Positions 42,934-51,879 of a stretch of 64,000 nt of DNA are shown here, piece after piece. The notes under the pieces are model-generated. The model saw only the letters and a program-made list of their open reading frames with translations, had not been told where the DNA came from and did not search any database. The stretch's first letter is position 1. Every line of letters starts with the position of its first letter. The DNA comes from Prevotellaceae bacterium UBA2852. GTDB taxonomy: Bacteria > Bacteroidota > Bacteroidia > Bacteroidales > Bacteroidaceae. The stretch lies in the NCBI GenBank assembly GCA_002350855.1, contig DEFM01000013.1:79913-143912 (forward strand). The letters are read 5' to 3'. A program made the translations under genes and the position numbers.

Positions 42934-43821
42934 TTATATCTTAAGTTCTTTCAGTATCTCACTCATGCGTTGCATATTCTTGATGCGCATAGGCACCAAA
43001 GGCAAGCGCAGAACATTCTGGATATAGCCCATCTCGCTGAGCATTGCCTTCACACCAGCGGGGTTGCCATCAACGAAGAGTAGCGAGAAGAGGTCTGTAA
43101 AGCGATGGTGTATCTTGCGGGCTCCATCATATTCTCCCTTCATCTGCAAACGAATCATCTTTGAGAACTCCTTAGGCAGAGCATTGCCTATCACACTGAT
43201 AACACCCACAGCGCCACAGCTAACCATTGGGAATGTCAGGGCATCATCGCCACTAATCACGTCAAAGGATGCAGGCTTGTTCTTGATAATCTCGTCAACC
43301 TGCTCCAAATTACCAGAAGCTTCCTTGATGGCTACGATATTCTTGCAGTCAGTAGCCAGACGAACCGTAGTCTCTGCTTTCAGGTTTACACCTGTACGTC
43401 CTGGAACGTTATAAAGCACCACAGGCAGTTTGGTAGCTGCTGCGATAGCCTTGAAATGTTGATAGAGACCTTCCTGAGAAGGCTTGTTGTAATATGGACA
43501 AACGCTCAGCACGCCATCAATACCCTTGAAGTCGCCATTCTGCAGTTCCTCCACAATGGCTGCAGTGTTATTACCACCACATCCCATCAGGATGGGCACT
43601 CGTCCACCAACCAAGTCAACTATTAAATCTTTGATTATCTTTTTTTCCTCTGCAGTCAACGTAGGTGTTTCGCCCGTCGTAGCGAGAATGCAGAAGAAGT
43701 CTGCTCCATTTTTGAGCTGAAACTCCACTAAACGGATCAGTGCTTTATAGTCCACTGAACCGTCTTCCTGAAAAGGGGTTATCAGCGCAATACCTAAACC
43801 CTTGAAGATATTATGTACCAT
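42934..43821 (-). CDS. dapA: 4-hydroxy-tetrahydrodipicolinate synthase
   Basis: A 295-residue class I aldolase-type TIM barrel for lysine and diaminopimelate synthesis (pyruvate plus aspartate semialdehyde). The TTGETPTL substrate loop, the YYNKPSQEGLYQHF signature with the catalytic Tyr, the LYNVPGRTG element and the Schiff-base Lys in VAIKEASG are all present. Length is normal. It heads the leftward unit with the partner-switching genes, an odd pairing, and has a promoter box with an inverted repeat just upstream. Confidence 0.95.
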   Translation of the reverse strand: MVHNIFKGLGIALITPFQEDGSVDYKALIRLVEFQLKNGADFFCILATTGETPTLTAEEKKIIKDLIVDLVGGRVPILMGCGGNNTAAIVEELQNGDFKGIDGVLSVCPYYNKPSQEGLYQHFKAIAAATKLPVVLYNVPGRTGVNLKAETTVRLATDCKNIVAIKEASGNLEQVDEIIKNKPASFDVISGDDALTFPMVSCGAVGVISVIGNALPKEFSKMIRLQMKGEYDGARKIHHRFTDLFSLLFVDGNPAGVKAMLSEMGYIQNVLRLPLVPMRIKNMQRMSEILKELKI

Positions 43822-43851
43822 AAAAAATAAGAATTCTTTCTTTTATGACTG

Positions 43852-43859
43852 CAAAATTA
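43852..43859 (-). promoter_or_regulatory. Promoter -7 box for dapA
   Basis: TAATTTTG on the minus strand, 30 bases before the dapA start. Confidence 0.6.
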
Positions 43860-43860
43860 C

Positions 43861-43880
43861 ACATTTTAATTGTAAAATGT
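43861..43880. promoter_or_regulatory. Inverted repeat over the dapA promoter (possible operator)
   Basis: Perfect eight-base arms ACATTTTA and TAAAATGT around ATTG lie directly upstream of the -7 box, between it and the expected -33 element. The place suits a repressor site, but AT-rich palindromes arise by chance. Confidence 0.4.
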
Positions 43881-43930
43881 TACTGATTTACAAAAAAAAT
43901 TATCTTCTGTACACAAATTAGCATCATATT

Positions 43931-43970
43931 AATGGCTATACTGATGAAACAAGACACCAGCATAGCCATT
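43931..43970 (-). terminator. Probable terminator of glgB
   Basis: Thirteen-base arms (AATGGCTATACTG and CAGCATAGCCATT, one mismatch that is a G-U pair in minus-strand RNA) with a 14-base loop, 34 bases after the glgB stop. The T run is poor, so efficiency is uncertain. Confidence 0.5.
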
Positions 43971-44003
43971 ATAATAAATAAGGTGTAGCCCTAAAAAGGG
44001 TCC

Positions 44004-46112
44004 TTACATCTTTCTCAAAACCACAGCCGAACGAGCAGGGATATAGAGTTTCAGCCACTCTTTCTTATCCTGCACATAAAGTGGATCGTAGTTGGTGATG
44101 TGGGTTACTGTATCATCAGCAAAACCATTGCCACCAAACTCCTTGGCATCGGTGTTCAATACCACTTCGTAAGAACCTGTGGGCACAAGGAATCCATAAT
44201 CGGTATAGGAACGTGTGGGCGAGAAGTTGAAGACGAATACCAAGTCGCCACGCATGTAGCACAAAACTTGGTCGCCATCATCGTGCCAAATCTCCTGAAC
44301 TGGAGTAGCCTGGAAGTTCTTCTGGCTCTTGATTACCTCCAACATCTTCTGGTCGAAGTCGCCCAACCAGTGATAGCACAAATCCTTGTTGTCCACCAAA
44401 TTCCACTGACGACGGGCATACTTGTAGCTCCAGCCATTACCCTCGCGTGGGAAGTCAATCCACTCAGGATGACCGAATTCGTTACCCATGAAGTTCAGAT
44501 AACCACCGTTGATGGCACCAGCTGTTACCAATCGAATCATCTTGTGCAGGGCGATACCGCGCCGTGCAAGGTCGTTGACATCTTTCTTGGCGAAGTGCCA
44601 GTACATATCAGCATCAATCAGACGGAAGATGATGGTCTTGTCGCCCACCAAAGCTTGGTCGTGGCTCTCGCAGTAAGAGATGGTCTTCTCGTCAGGACGA
44701 CGGTTCTTAACCTCCCAGAAGATAGAGCAAACGTTGATGTCCTCATCGCGCACTTCCTTGATGGTCTTGATCCAGTAGTCAGGAATGTTCATGGCCATAC
44801 GATAGTCGAAGCCATAGCCGCCATCCTCGAACTTAGCAGCAAGGCCAGGCATACCTGACACTTCCTCAGCGATGGTGATAGCCTGAGGGTTCACCTCGTG
44901 AATCAAGCAGTTTGCCAGCGTCAGGTAGCAGATGGCGTTGTCGTCCTCGTGACCATTGAAGTAGTCGCCATAGCCTCCGAAGGCCTCACCCAATCCATGT
45001 GAATAATACAGCATAGAGGTCACACCATCGAAGCGGAAACCATCAAACTTGAACTCCTCGAGCCAATACTTACAGTTACTGAGCAGGAAGTGGAGCACGT
45101 CGTCCTTACCATAGTCGAAGCACAGTGAGTCCCAAGCGGGATGCTCATGGCGGTCACCGGGATAGAAGAACTGATTGGGGTCGCCAGCCAAATTGCCAAG
45201 ACCTTCCACCTCGTTCTTCACAGCATGTGAATGGACAATATCCATGATGACGGCAATGCCCATCTTATGAGCAGTGTCAATCATCTCCTTCAAGTCCTCA
45301 GGTGTACCAAAACGACTGGAGGGAGCGAAGAATGAAGATACGTGATAGCCAAACGAGCCATAGTAGGGATGCTCCTGAATAGCCATCACCTGAATAGCAT
45401 TGTAGCCGTCCTTCTTGACGCGAGGCAATACATTCTGGGTGAATTCCTTATAGGTGCCCACCTTCTCGGCATCCTGACCCATACCCACGTGGCACTCGTA
45501 AATCAACAGCGGAGACTTGTTGGGTTTGAAATTTTTCTTTTTCCACTCATAGGGTTTCTCAGGGTTCCATACCTGAGCAGAGAATATCTTTGTCTGGTCG
45601 TCCTGCACCACACGACGGCACCAAGCAGGAATGCGCTCGCCTTCTCCCCCATTCCACTTCACCTTCATCTTATAAAGTTGTCCGTGCTTGAGGGCTTTCT
45701 CACTGAGTTTCAGTTCCCAGTTGCCAGTACCCTCAATGCGCTTGCACTTATATTTCTCAGACTCCTGCCAATTGTTGAAATCACCAATCAGGTAAATCTC
45801 TGTAGCATTGGGAGCCCACTCACGGAACACCCAACCTTTAGCCAACTTATGGAGTCCAAAATACAAATGACCAGAAGCAAACTGCGAGAGTGTTGACTTG
45901 CCATTACGTGTCAACTGGTTTATCTTCCAAACGGCATGGTCGTGGCGACCACGAATAGCCTGCTCAAAGGGTTCCAACCACGAGTCGTCGCGAACTAACC
46001 CGATATGCTGTGGCTCCTGAACTTTCTGAATCTTCTTAGGAGCAGCCTTCTTGGGAGTGGCTTTCTTAGGGGCAGCTTTCTTAGCTGCTGTTGTTTTCTT
46101 AGTTGTTGCCAT
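44004..46112 (-). CDS. glgB: 1,4-alpha-glucan branching enzyme
   Basis: A 702-residue GH13 enzyme that makes alpha-1,6 branches in glycogen. After a carbohydrate-binding N domain (about 60-165), the barrel shows the four GH13 regions: DIVHSHAVKN, GFRFDGV with the nucleophile Asp, EEVSG with the acid Glu, and ESHDQAL. A C-terminal all-beta domain closes it. The first 30 residues are an unusual Lys/Ala/Pro/Thr-rich tail (AAPKK repeats). It resembles the eukaryote-like GH13_8 group of Bacteroidetes. It lies 40 bases after yhcH and is probably co-transcribed. Confidence 0.95.
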   Translation of the reverse strand: MATTKKTTAAKKAAPKKATPKKAAPKKIQKVQEPQHIGLVRDDSWLEPFEQAIRGRHDHAVWKINQLTRNGKSTLSQFASGHLYFGLHKLAKGWVFREWAPNATEIYLIGDFNNWQESEKYKCKRIEGTGNWELKLSEKALKHGQLYKMKVKWNGGEGERIPAWCRRVVQDDQTKIFSAQVWNPEKPYEWKKKNFKPNKSPLLIYECHVGMGQDAEKVGTYKEFTQNVLPRVKKDGYNAIQVMAIQEHPYYGSFGYHVSSFFAPSSRFGTPEDLKEMIDTAHKMGIAVIMDIVHSHAVKNEVEGLGNLAGDPNQFFYPGDRHEHPAWDSLCFDYGKDDVLHFLLSNCKYWLEEFKFDGFRFDGVTSMLYYSHGLGEAFGGYGDYFNGHEDDNAICYLTLANCLIHEVNPQAITIAEEVSGMPGLAAKFEDGGYGFDYRMAMNIPDYWIKTIKEVRDEDINVCSIFWEVKNRRPDEKTISYCESHDQALVGDKTIIFRLIDADMYWHFAKKDVNDLARRGIALHKMIRLVTAGAINGGYLNFMGNEFGHPEWIDFPREGNGWSYKYARRQWNLVDNKDLCYHWLGDFDQKMLEVIKSQKNFQATPVQEIWHDDGDQVLCYMRGDLVFVFNFSPTRSYTDYGFLVPTGSYEVVLNTDAKEFGGNGFADDTVTHITNYDPLYVQDKKEWLKLYIPARSAVVLRKM

Positions 46113-46152
46113 AATCTCTATTTACAATTTGACAATTTACCAATTTACTTGT

Positions 46153-46599
46153 TCATGCTTTCACTTTAAAAATAGCCTTTTTCAATTCTGGTACACCAGC
46201 AATACAAGGAGCATGTCCGTCCTCAGGGAAGAAGATAGCCATCATACCTGGCTGACAAGTTACATAGCTATCGGCTGCAATGCCTGGAATCTTGGTAATA
46301 TCCTTCTCGGCATTATACTCTACATCAGGCAACAGGTCGCGCTGGGTATAGCCAAAGGTCTCTGCTGCTGTAATGGGAATCTGGATATCTATCATCTTAT
46401 TGTGAGTCTCAATTACAGCCTCATCGGGTGTTTTACCCTTAGCCATCTGAATGTTCACAAAGAGATCTTTTCCCACAATCTCATGTTTTCCAACTTCCAG
46501 TTTGTCCAAGTCGTTCTGAGCCAGGAACTCCACTACTTTAGCGAACAGAGGATTCACAGACTCGTACATTTTCAGATTTTCAATTTTGTCGATAATCAT
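46153..46599 (-). CDS. YhcH/YjgK/YiaL (EbgC)-family protein
   Basis: A 148-residue cupin-like protein of the YhcH/EbgC family. Conserved features are the EVGKHEIVGKDLFVNIQ start of the barrel, the ETHNKMIDIQI segment and the metal-binding FFPEDGHAPCI loop. Members have been linked to sialic acid or other sugar handling and to the beta subunit of evolved beta-galactosidase, but the reaction here is unknown. It lies between the MORN gene (44-base gap) and glgB on the same strand with no promoter box of its own visible. Confidence 0.88.
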   Translation of the reverse strand: MIIDKIENLKMYESVNPLFAKVVEFLAQNDLDKLEVGKHEIVGKDLFVNIQMAKGKTPDEAVIETHNKMIDIQIPITAAETFGYTQRDLLPDVEYNAEKDITKIPGIAADSYVTCQPGMMAIFFPEDGHAPCIAGVPELKKAIFKVKA

Positions 46600-46643
46600 A
46601 ATGCTTTTGTTTTAATATAGTTATACTTTTTATAATTGTTGCC

Positions 46644-47762
46644 TTATCTGTCTAATGTTCTGCGTCCACGGCTATAGGAGCCCTGTGCAGTGATGTTTCC
46701 ATTGCGGTCTTTCTCCACGAAACGGCCATCACGACGGTCGTCCACATAACTGCCTTCAAAACGGTTTCCGTCTTTATCTTCCTCAATGGCAGGACCTTGA
46801 CGCTTGCCTTTCTCAAAATGGCCTTTGAATTTCGATCCATCAGCATAGCGGGCAATGCCCTCGCCATGAATCTGACCATTCAGGAACTGACCTTCAAACA
46901 CATCACCGTTTTTCATTGTCAGCTTGCCACGCCCATTGGGCTTATCATTTTTCCATTCGCCCTGATAAGTATTACCGTTTTTCCATACAAGCATTCCCTG
47001 ACCAGCCTTATCACCATTCAGGAATTGACCTGTATATTTATCTCCGTTGGCATAGCGGAACACACCTTGTCCTGTGCGCTGACCATCCACATAGCCTCCT
47101 TCATAGATGTCACCATTCTGGAACTTGTAGATGCCTTGTCCATGCTGTAAGTCACGAGCCCATTGGCCAATATATACATCACCATCAGCATACTGAAAAG
47201 TGCCCTTTCCTGAACGTTGATTGTCTTTCCACTGACCCTCATAGCTGGAACCATCGCCCCAATTATAGATACCTTTACCGTTTTTCTGGTCATTAGCCCA
47301 CTCTCCGTCGTAATAGGCACCGCCTTTAAATTCATAACGACCTTTTCCGTGACGTTTGTCTTGTTTCCATTCGCCATTATATGTGTCGCCATTATAGTAG
47401 AACATGGTTCCATGTCCCTGTTGATAGTCACGATACCACAATCCTACATATTTATTATTATTAGAGAAGTAGTAAGTGCCTTGTCCGTGCTGCTGATCCT
47501 GGAACCATTCTCCCTCATACTTTTCTCCATCGAAGAAAGTATAGACACCATAGCCCTGACGTTTCCCCTTCTCGTAGTTACCTTCAAATACGTTGCCGTT
47601 CTTCCATTTGGTGACACCCTTTCCATGAGGTTTACCCGACTGCATTTCGCCCTGATAATTACCTCCATCTTTCGTCACGCAAGCGCCCAGAGTCACCTTC
47701 TGAGCCATCACCACAGAAGAGGCTAATAATAATACATTTAAGAATATATATCGAAATCTCAT
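46644..47762 (-). CDS. Exported 14-repeat MORN protein
   Basis: A 372-residue protein: signal peptide (about 1-20, ending VVMA-Q) and then fourteen consecutive MORN repeats of 23 residues, each with the G-x-x-Y/F-x-G-x-W/Y and H/N/R-G-x-G pattern, down to a basic tail. MORN repeats form an extended beta-hairpin rod that binds lipids or proteins. Location after export is periplasm or surface; the partner is unknown. I start at 47762 (MRFRYIF) because the longer frame has no signal peptide at its N-terminus and would begin upstream of the promoter box at 47789. Confidence 0.85.
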   Translation of the reverse strand: MRFRYIFLNVLLLASSVVMAQKVTLGACVTKDGGNYQGEMQSGKPHGKGVTKWKNGNVFEGNYEKGKRQGYGVYTFFDGEKYEGEWFQDQQHGQGTYYFSNNNKYVGLWYRDYQQGHGTMFYYNGDTYNGEWKQDKRHGKGRYEFKGGAYYDGEWANDQKNGKGIYNWGDGSSYEGQWKDNQRSGKGTFQYADGDVYIGQWARDLQHGQGIYKFQNGDIYEGGYVDGQRTGQGVFRYANGDKYTGQFLNGDKAGQGMLVWKNGNTYQGEWKNDKPNGRGKLTMKNGDVFEGQFLNGQIHGEGIARYADGSKFKGHFEKGKRQGPAIEEDKDGNRFEGSYVDDRRDGRFVEKDRNGNITAQGSYSRGRRTLDR

Positions 47763-47788
47763 TCTTTCTACTTCATATTTTAACCTCA

Positions 47789-47796
47789 CAAAGGTA
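47789..47796 (-). promoter_or_regulatory. Promoter -7 box for the MORN gene
   Basis: TACCTTTG on the minus strand, 26 bases before the chosen start. Confidence 0.6.
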
Positions 47797-47839
47797 CTTT
47801 TTTTTTTCGAGATAGCCAAGCGTTTTAAAAATTATTCAC

Positions 47840-47847
47840 TATCTTTG
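47840..47847 (+). promoter_or_regulatory. Promoter -7 box for kdsB
   Basis: TATCTTTG, 26 bases before the kdsB ATG; divergent from the MORN promoter. Confidence 0.65.
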
Positions 47848-47873
47848 CACACAGATTAAGGATTTTAGAGATT

Positions 47874-48617
47874 ATGAAATTCATTGGAATCATACCAGCT
47901 CGCTACGCTTCTACGCGCTTTCCGGGCAAGCCATTGGCTATGTTGGGTGGACGCACTGTCATCCAACGAGTGTACGAACAAGCTACAGCTATATTGGACG
48001 AGGCATATGTAGCTACTGACGACGAGCGAATCTTCCAAGCTGTAGAGCAGTTTGGTGGACGAGCCATCATGACGCGTGCAGATCATAAGAGTGGTACGGA
48101 TCGCATTGAGGAGGCTGCTGAGAAGATAGGCACTCAGGCTGACGTTATTATCAACATTCAAGGCGACGAGCCCTTTATCCAGAAGTCTCAGATTGAGACG
48201 CTCATGCATTTATTCGATGAGCCCAGCACACAGATTGGCACATTGGGCAAGCGCTTTGAAAGCATAGAAGCCGCTATGAATCCTAACTCTCCGAAGATTG
48301 TAACAGACAAGCGTGGCTTTGCACTTTATTTCAGCCGTTCCATCATTCCCTATGTTCGTGGAAAAGAGCAATCTGAATGGTTGCAGCATTTCCCCTACCT
48401 CAAGCATTTAGGACTATACGCCTATCGTCGTGAGGTTCTTCAGGAAGTCACCCAACTACCCCAATCGCCTCTGGAGATAGCAGAAAGTCTGGAGCAGTTG
48501 CGCTGGTTAGAAAACGGCTATCGCATCAGAGTTGGACTTACCGATGTGGAGACAGTAGGCATTGACACCCCTGAAGATTTACAAAGGGCCGAAGAGTTCT
48601 TGGCATCACGAAAATAA
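47874..48617 (+). CDS. kdsB: CMP-KDO synthetase (3-deoxy-manno-octulosonate cytidylyltransferase)
   Basis: A 247-residue nucleotidyltransferase that activates KDO with CTP for lipopolysaccharide. The N-terminal IPARYASTRFPGKPL motif binds CTP, and DEAYVATDD, INIQGDEPF and the HLGLYAYRR segment are family marks. Length is normal. Its stop lies 12 bases from the convergent cbpA-like stop. It works after kdsC, which is encoded at 9101-9619 in another unit. Confidence 0.95.
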   Translation: MKFIGIIPARYASTRFPGKPLAMLGGRTVIQRVYEQATAILDEAYVATDDERIFQAVEQFGGRAIMTRADHKSGTDRIEEAAEKIGTQADVIINIQGDEPFIQKSQIETLMHLFDEPSTQIGTLGKRFESIEAAMNPNSPKIVTDKRGFALYFSRSIIPYVRGKEQSEWLQHFPYLKHLGLYAYRREVLQEVTQLPQSPLEIAESLEQLRWLENGYRIRVGLTDVETVGIDTPEDLQRAEEFLASRK

Positions 48618-48629
48618 AATCTCAAGCGC

Positions 48630-49277
48630 CTATCCTTGCTGCATTTCTCGCAACAAGGAACGCTGATGCTCCGTTAGGTTAGTAGGCAACTTGACCTGAT
48701 AAGTAATAATTAGGTCAGTACCATTCCTGCCTTTGCCACGCAGACGCACCTTGGTACCTGATTGCGTTTCTGGCTTTACCTTCAGGCGCAACTTATCGCC
48801 CGTTCCTGTAGTCACAATGATTGTTCCACCCAAGAGGGCCGTATACATATCAATAGTAACATTGGCTTCTGTATTAGTAGGGCGACGAGAATAGTTCACA
48901 TGACTATTAAATCCACCCTGACTACCAAACAAGTCTTGGAAGAATGAAGAGAAACCTCCACTGCCTGTAAACTGCGAGAAGTCAAAGCCACCGAAGCCAC
49001 CACTGGCATCATAGCCACCTCCGCCAAAACCAGCATTCTCAAACTGCTCAGCCTGTTTCCATTGCTCACCATATTTATCATACTTGGCACGCTTCTCTGG
49101 ATCACCTATCACATCATAGGCCTCCGTTAAAGCCTGGAACTTTGCCTTGGCTTTAGGATCGTCAGGATGCAAGTCCGGATGAAACTGCTTGGCACGCTTC
49201 AAGTAAGCGCGCTTTACATCTTTCTGTGGTATCGTCTTATCGACACCTAAAATCTTGTAATAATCAATAAATGCCAT
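48630..49277 (-). CDS. Short CbpA/DnaJ-type co-chaperone
   Basis: A 215-residue J-domain protein that stimulates DnaK. The J domain (about 4-70) has the HPD motif in FHPDLHPDD. A Gly/Phe-rich region (about 80-135; GFGGGGYDASGGFGGFDF) follows, then one C-terminal substrate domain (about 140-210). Full-length CbpA is about 300 residues with two such domains and a dimer end; here the second half is missing and the frame ends cleanly, with no frameshift sign. The gene has an exact AGGAGG ribosome site. Confidence 0.9.
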   Translation of the reverse strand: MAFIDYYKILGVDKTIPQKDVKRAYLKRAKQFHPDLHPDDPKAKAKFQALTEAYDVIGDPEKRAKYDKYGEQWKQAEQFENAGFGGGGYDASGGFGGFDFSQFTGSGGFSSFFQDLFGSQGGFNSHVNYSRRPTNTEANVTIDMYTALLGGTIIVTTGTGDKLRLKVKPETQSGTKVRLRGKGRNGTDLIITYQVKLPTNLTEHQRSLLREMQQG

Positions 49278-49286
49278 ATCTTACGT

Positions 49287-49292
49287 CCTCCT
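49287..49292 (-). promoter_or_regulatory. Consensus Shine-Dalgarno of the CbpA-like gene
   Basis: AGGAGG on the minus strand, nine bases before the ATG at 49277: the best Shine-Dalgarno in the window. Confidence 0.65.
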
Positions 49293-49369
49293 ATTTAATT
49301 CTTTATACTATTTCTAAAAAATTAGCAGCAAAAAGCGTACCAAAATTTGCATAAGTCAGAATTATTATA

Positions 49370-49377
49370 TACCTTTG
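49370..49377 (+). promoter_or_regulatory. Promoter of the 5'-nucleotidase unit
   Basis: TACCTTTG with TTG at 49347-49349, 20 bases upstream; five bases separate the box from the ATG at 49383, a probable leaderless start. Confidence 0.7.
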
Positions 49378-49382
49378 CAACT

Positions 49383-51107
49383 ATGAAAAAGACAACGATA
49401 ATCACACTGGCACTTCTTTGCCTCACTACCATGACAATGGCAAAAAAAGACAAGACCGTCACACTGAAATTAGTGGAGACGAGTGATGTACATGGAGCTT
49501 TCTTTCCTTACGACTTCACGGAGCAAAAGCCTATGAAGGGAACTATGGCTCGCGTGAGTACATATCTTAAAAAACAGCGTAAGGAATACGGCAAGAACCT
49601 GATTCTGTTGGATAACGGTGATATTCTGCAGGGACAACCCACCTGCTACTATACAAACTTCGTAAAAACAGACCAGCCCAACATCGCAGCAGAAGTTATC
49701 AACTATCTGGGATATGACGCCCAGACATTTGGCAACCACGACGTGGAAACGGGGCATGCTGTTTACGACAAGTGGATTAAAGACCTGAAATGCCCAACCC
49801 TTGGTGCCAACATTATCGACACACGTCAAGAGAGCCCCTATGTCTTGCCTTATCTGATGCTAGAGCGCGAAGGTGTGAAGATTGCCATCCTTGGCATGCT
49901 AACCCCTGCTATTCCCAACTGGTTGCACGAAAATCTGTGGAAAGGACTGCGTTTCGAAGAAATGGTTACTAGCACGCGTAAATGGGTGAAGTTCCTGAAA
50001 GAGGAAAAGAAAGCCGACCTAATTATAGGACTGTTCCATAGCGGATGGGAAGGTGGCATTACCACAGAACGCTACGATGAGGATGCCTCCAAGAAGGTTG
50101 CCGAACAGGTTGATGACCTTGATGTTGTATTCTTCGGTCATGATCACACTGAGCGCAACGTTCTGTTGGACAATGGAGTACTCTGCATGAATCCTTCGTG
50201 CAATGCTATGAAAGTGGCAGAAGCCACCATTCAATGCACCCAAAAGAAGGGACAATGGATGGTTACCAAGAAGGAAGGCAAACTGGTTGATGTCACCAAA
50301 GAGGCTATTGACGAAGACTATGTGCGCCATTTCCAGCCCCAGATGGATAGTATCAAGAGCTATGTAGAGCGACAAATTGGCACATTCCTTGTCCCCATTC
50401 GTTCACGTGACGTTTTCTTTGGCTCAGCACCCTTCGTAGACTACATCCACCAACTTCAATTGGAAGAAAGTCATGCTGATATCTCACTGACTGCCCCATT
50501 GGTGTTCGACACAGAAATCAAGGCTGGTCCCGTATATATGAACGACATGTTCAAGCTCTATCGTTTTGAGAACCAGATTTACACCTTGCGAATGACAGGA
50601 CGTGAAGTAAGACAGTTGCTGGAACTGAGTTACGATCAATGGGCAAACACCATGAAAAGTCCTGACGACCACATTATGTTGTTTGCGCCCCAGACTCCTG
50701 GTGACAATCAGCAAGTAAAGTTCAAGAACTACACCTTTAACTTCGATTCTGCAGCAGGCATCGATTATGAGGTGGATGTAACAAAACCTGATGGACAGAA
50801 GGTAAACATCAAGCAATTCTCCGATGGCAGAAAATTCGACGAAAACGCGTGGTATCTTGTTGCCATGAACAGCTATCAAGGCAATGGTGGAGGCGAACTG
50901 TTGACACGTGGAGCAGGCATCCCAATGGATTCCATCCCCTCGCGTATCACCTTTATGAGCGAGCGTGATCAGCGTTACTATCTGACTCAAAAGATTGAAC
51001 GTGAAGGAAAGGTAACGCCCAAGGCACTGAACAATTGGCGATTCGTTCCTGAAGAGTGGGCAAAGCCAGCTATTGAGCGCGATCGCAAGTTGTTATTCAA
51101 AGAGTAA
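49383..51107 (+). CDS. Exported 5'-nucleotidase / 2',3'-cyclic phosphodiesterase-like enzyme
   Basis: A 574-residue UshA-type protein (signal peptide about 1-21). The metallophosphatase domain shows the metal-ligand motifs TSDVHG, LDNGDILQG, FGNHDVE, FHSGWEGG and GHDHTE. The C-terminal nucleotide-binding domain (about 335-540) has the NSYQGNGGGELL substrate loop. It would free nucleosides and phosphate from nucleotides in the periplasm. The upstream promoter box lies inside the longest frame, so 49383 is the start. nudC follows after 25 bases, in the same unit. Confidence 0.9.
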   Translation: MKKTTIITLALLCLTTMTMAKKDKTVTLKLVETSDVHGAFFPYDFTEQKPMKGTMARVSTYLKKQRKEYGKNLILLDNGDILQGQPTCYYTNFVKTDQPNIAAEVINYLGYDAQTFGNHDVETGHAVYDKWIKDLKCPTLGANIIDTRQESPYVLPYLMLEREGVKIAILGMLTPAIPNWLHENLWKGLRFEEMVTSTRKWVKFLKEEKKADLIIGLFHSGWEGGITTERYDEDASKKVAEQVDDLDVVFFGHDHTERNVLLDNGVLCMNPSCNAMKVAEATIQCTQKKGQWMVTKKEGKLVDVTKEAIDEDYVRHFQPQMDSIKSYVERQIGTFLVPIRSRDVFFGSAPFVDYIHQLQLEESHADISLTAPLVFDTEIKAGPVYMNDMFKLYRFENQIYTLRMTGREVRQLLELSYDQWANTMKSPDDHIMLFAPQTPGDNQQVKFKNYTFNFDSAAGIDYEVDVTKPDGQKVNIKQFSDGRKFDENAWYLVAMNSYQGNGGGELLTRGAGIPMDSIPSRITFMSERDQRYYLTQKIEREGKVTPKALNNWRFVPEEWAKPAIERDRKLLFKE

Positions 51108-51132
51108 AGATTTGGTTATCAAGGATTAAGAT

Positions 51133-51879
51133 ATGCAATATTTCACTTTTTGTCAAAGCGACCTCGTATTGGAAAAGACTGCTGATGGTTATGCTATTCC
51201 GCAAGAACCACCTACGGAAACCAAGCCTTGGACAACGGTAATGAATGTTGACGGAGCAAAGGCCTATCGCATAGACCAGCCACTGACTCAGTCTGAACGC
51301 TACGAGATGTGTCCGCTACGACAAAGTTACTATAAACTATCCCACGAAGATTATCTAAAAGCAGGCAAGTGCCACGAATTGCTCTATTGGGATCAGAACA
51401 CCAAATTCTGTGGCATCTGCGGAGGTCCCATGCGTTTCGACACAGATATCTCGAAGAAGTGTGAACATTGCGGAAAGGAGATATGGCCCCAATTAGCTAC
51501 CGCTGTTATCGTACTTGTTCGCAAGGGCCATGAGGTGTTGCTTGTTCATGCCAACAATTTCCGCGACGATCACTATGGACTGGTAGCTGGCTTCGTAGAA
51601 ACGGGTGAGACCTTGGAAGAAGCTGTACATCGCGAGGTGATGGAGGAAACAGGACTGCATATCACCAACCTGCGCTATTTTGGTTCTCAGCCTTGGCCCT
51701 ACCCTTGCGGACTGATGGTTGGCTTTATGGCTGATTATGATAGTGGGAAGATACACCTGCAACGCTCAGAACTCTCAAAGGGTGCATGGTTCGACAAAGA
51801 CCATCTGCCCCACATTCCAGAGAAGCTAAGCATTGCAAGACAATTGATTGACGCTTGGTTAGAGGAGGTTGCGCGATGA
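51133..51879 (+). CDS. nudC: NADH pyrophosphatase (RNA decapping type)
   Basis: A 248-residue Nudix hydrolase. The zinc ribbon (about 96-118) has C-x2-C twice (CGIC and CEHC). The Nudix box runs GFVETGETLEEAVHREVMEE (about 155-175), and the NudC-specific SQPWPYP motif follows about 17 residues on. It splits NAD(H) into NMN and AMP and may remove NAD caps from RNA. Its stop overlaps the next ATG (ATGA). The exported 5'-nucleotidase upstream could act on related nucleotides, though in another compartment. Confidence 0.94.
   Translation: MQYFTFCQSDLVLEKTADGYAIPQEPPTETKPWTTVMNVDGAKAYRIDQPLTQSERYEMCPLRQSYYKLSHEDYLKAGKCHELLYWDQNTKFCGICGGPMRFDTDISKKCEHCGKEIWPQLATAVIVLVRKGHEVLLVHANNFRDDHYGLVAGFVETGETLEEAVHREVMEETGLHITNLRYFGSQPWPYPCGLMVGFMADYDSGKIHLQRSELSKGAWFDKDHLPHIPEKLSIARQLIDAWLEEVAR

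Noticed and set aside
43989..44000. CCCTAAAAAGGG mini-hairpin after glgB
   Set aside because: A four-base stem is too weak to call as a terminator; the larger inverted repeat at 43931 is the better candidate.
44100..44858. 252-residue plus-strand frame inside glgB
   Set aside because: Antisense shadow of the branching-enzyme barrel without start signals.
48644..48668. Hairpin CCTTGCTGC/GCAACAAGG at the end of the CbpA-like gene
   Set aside because: It lies in coding sequence, has a mismatch and lacks a T run.
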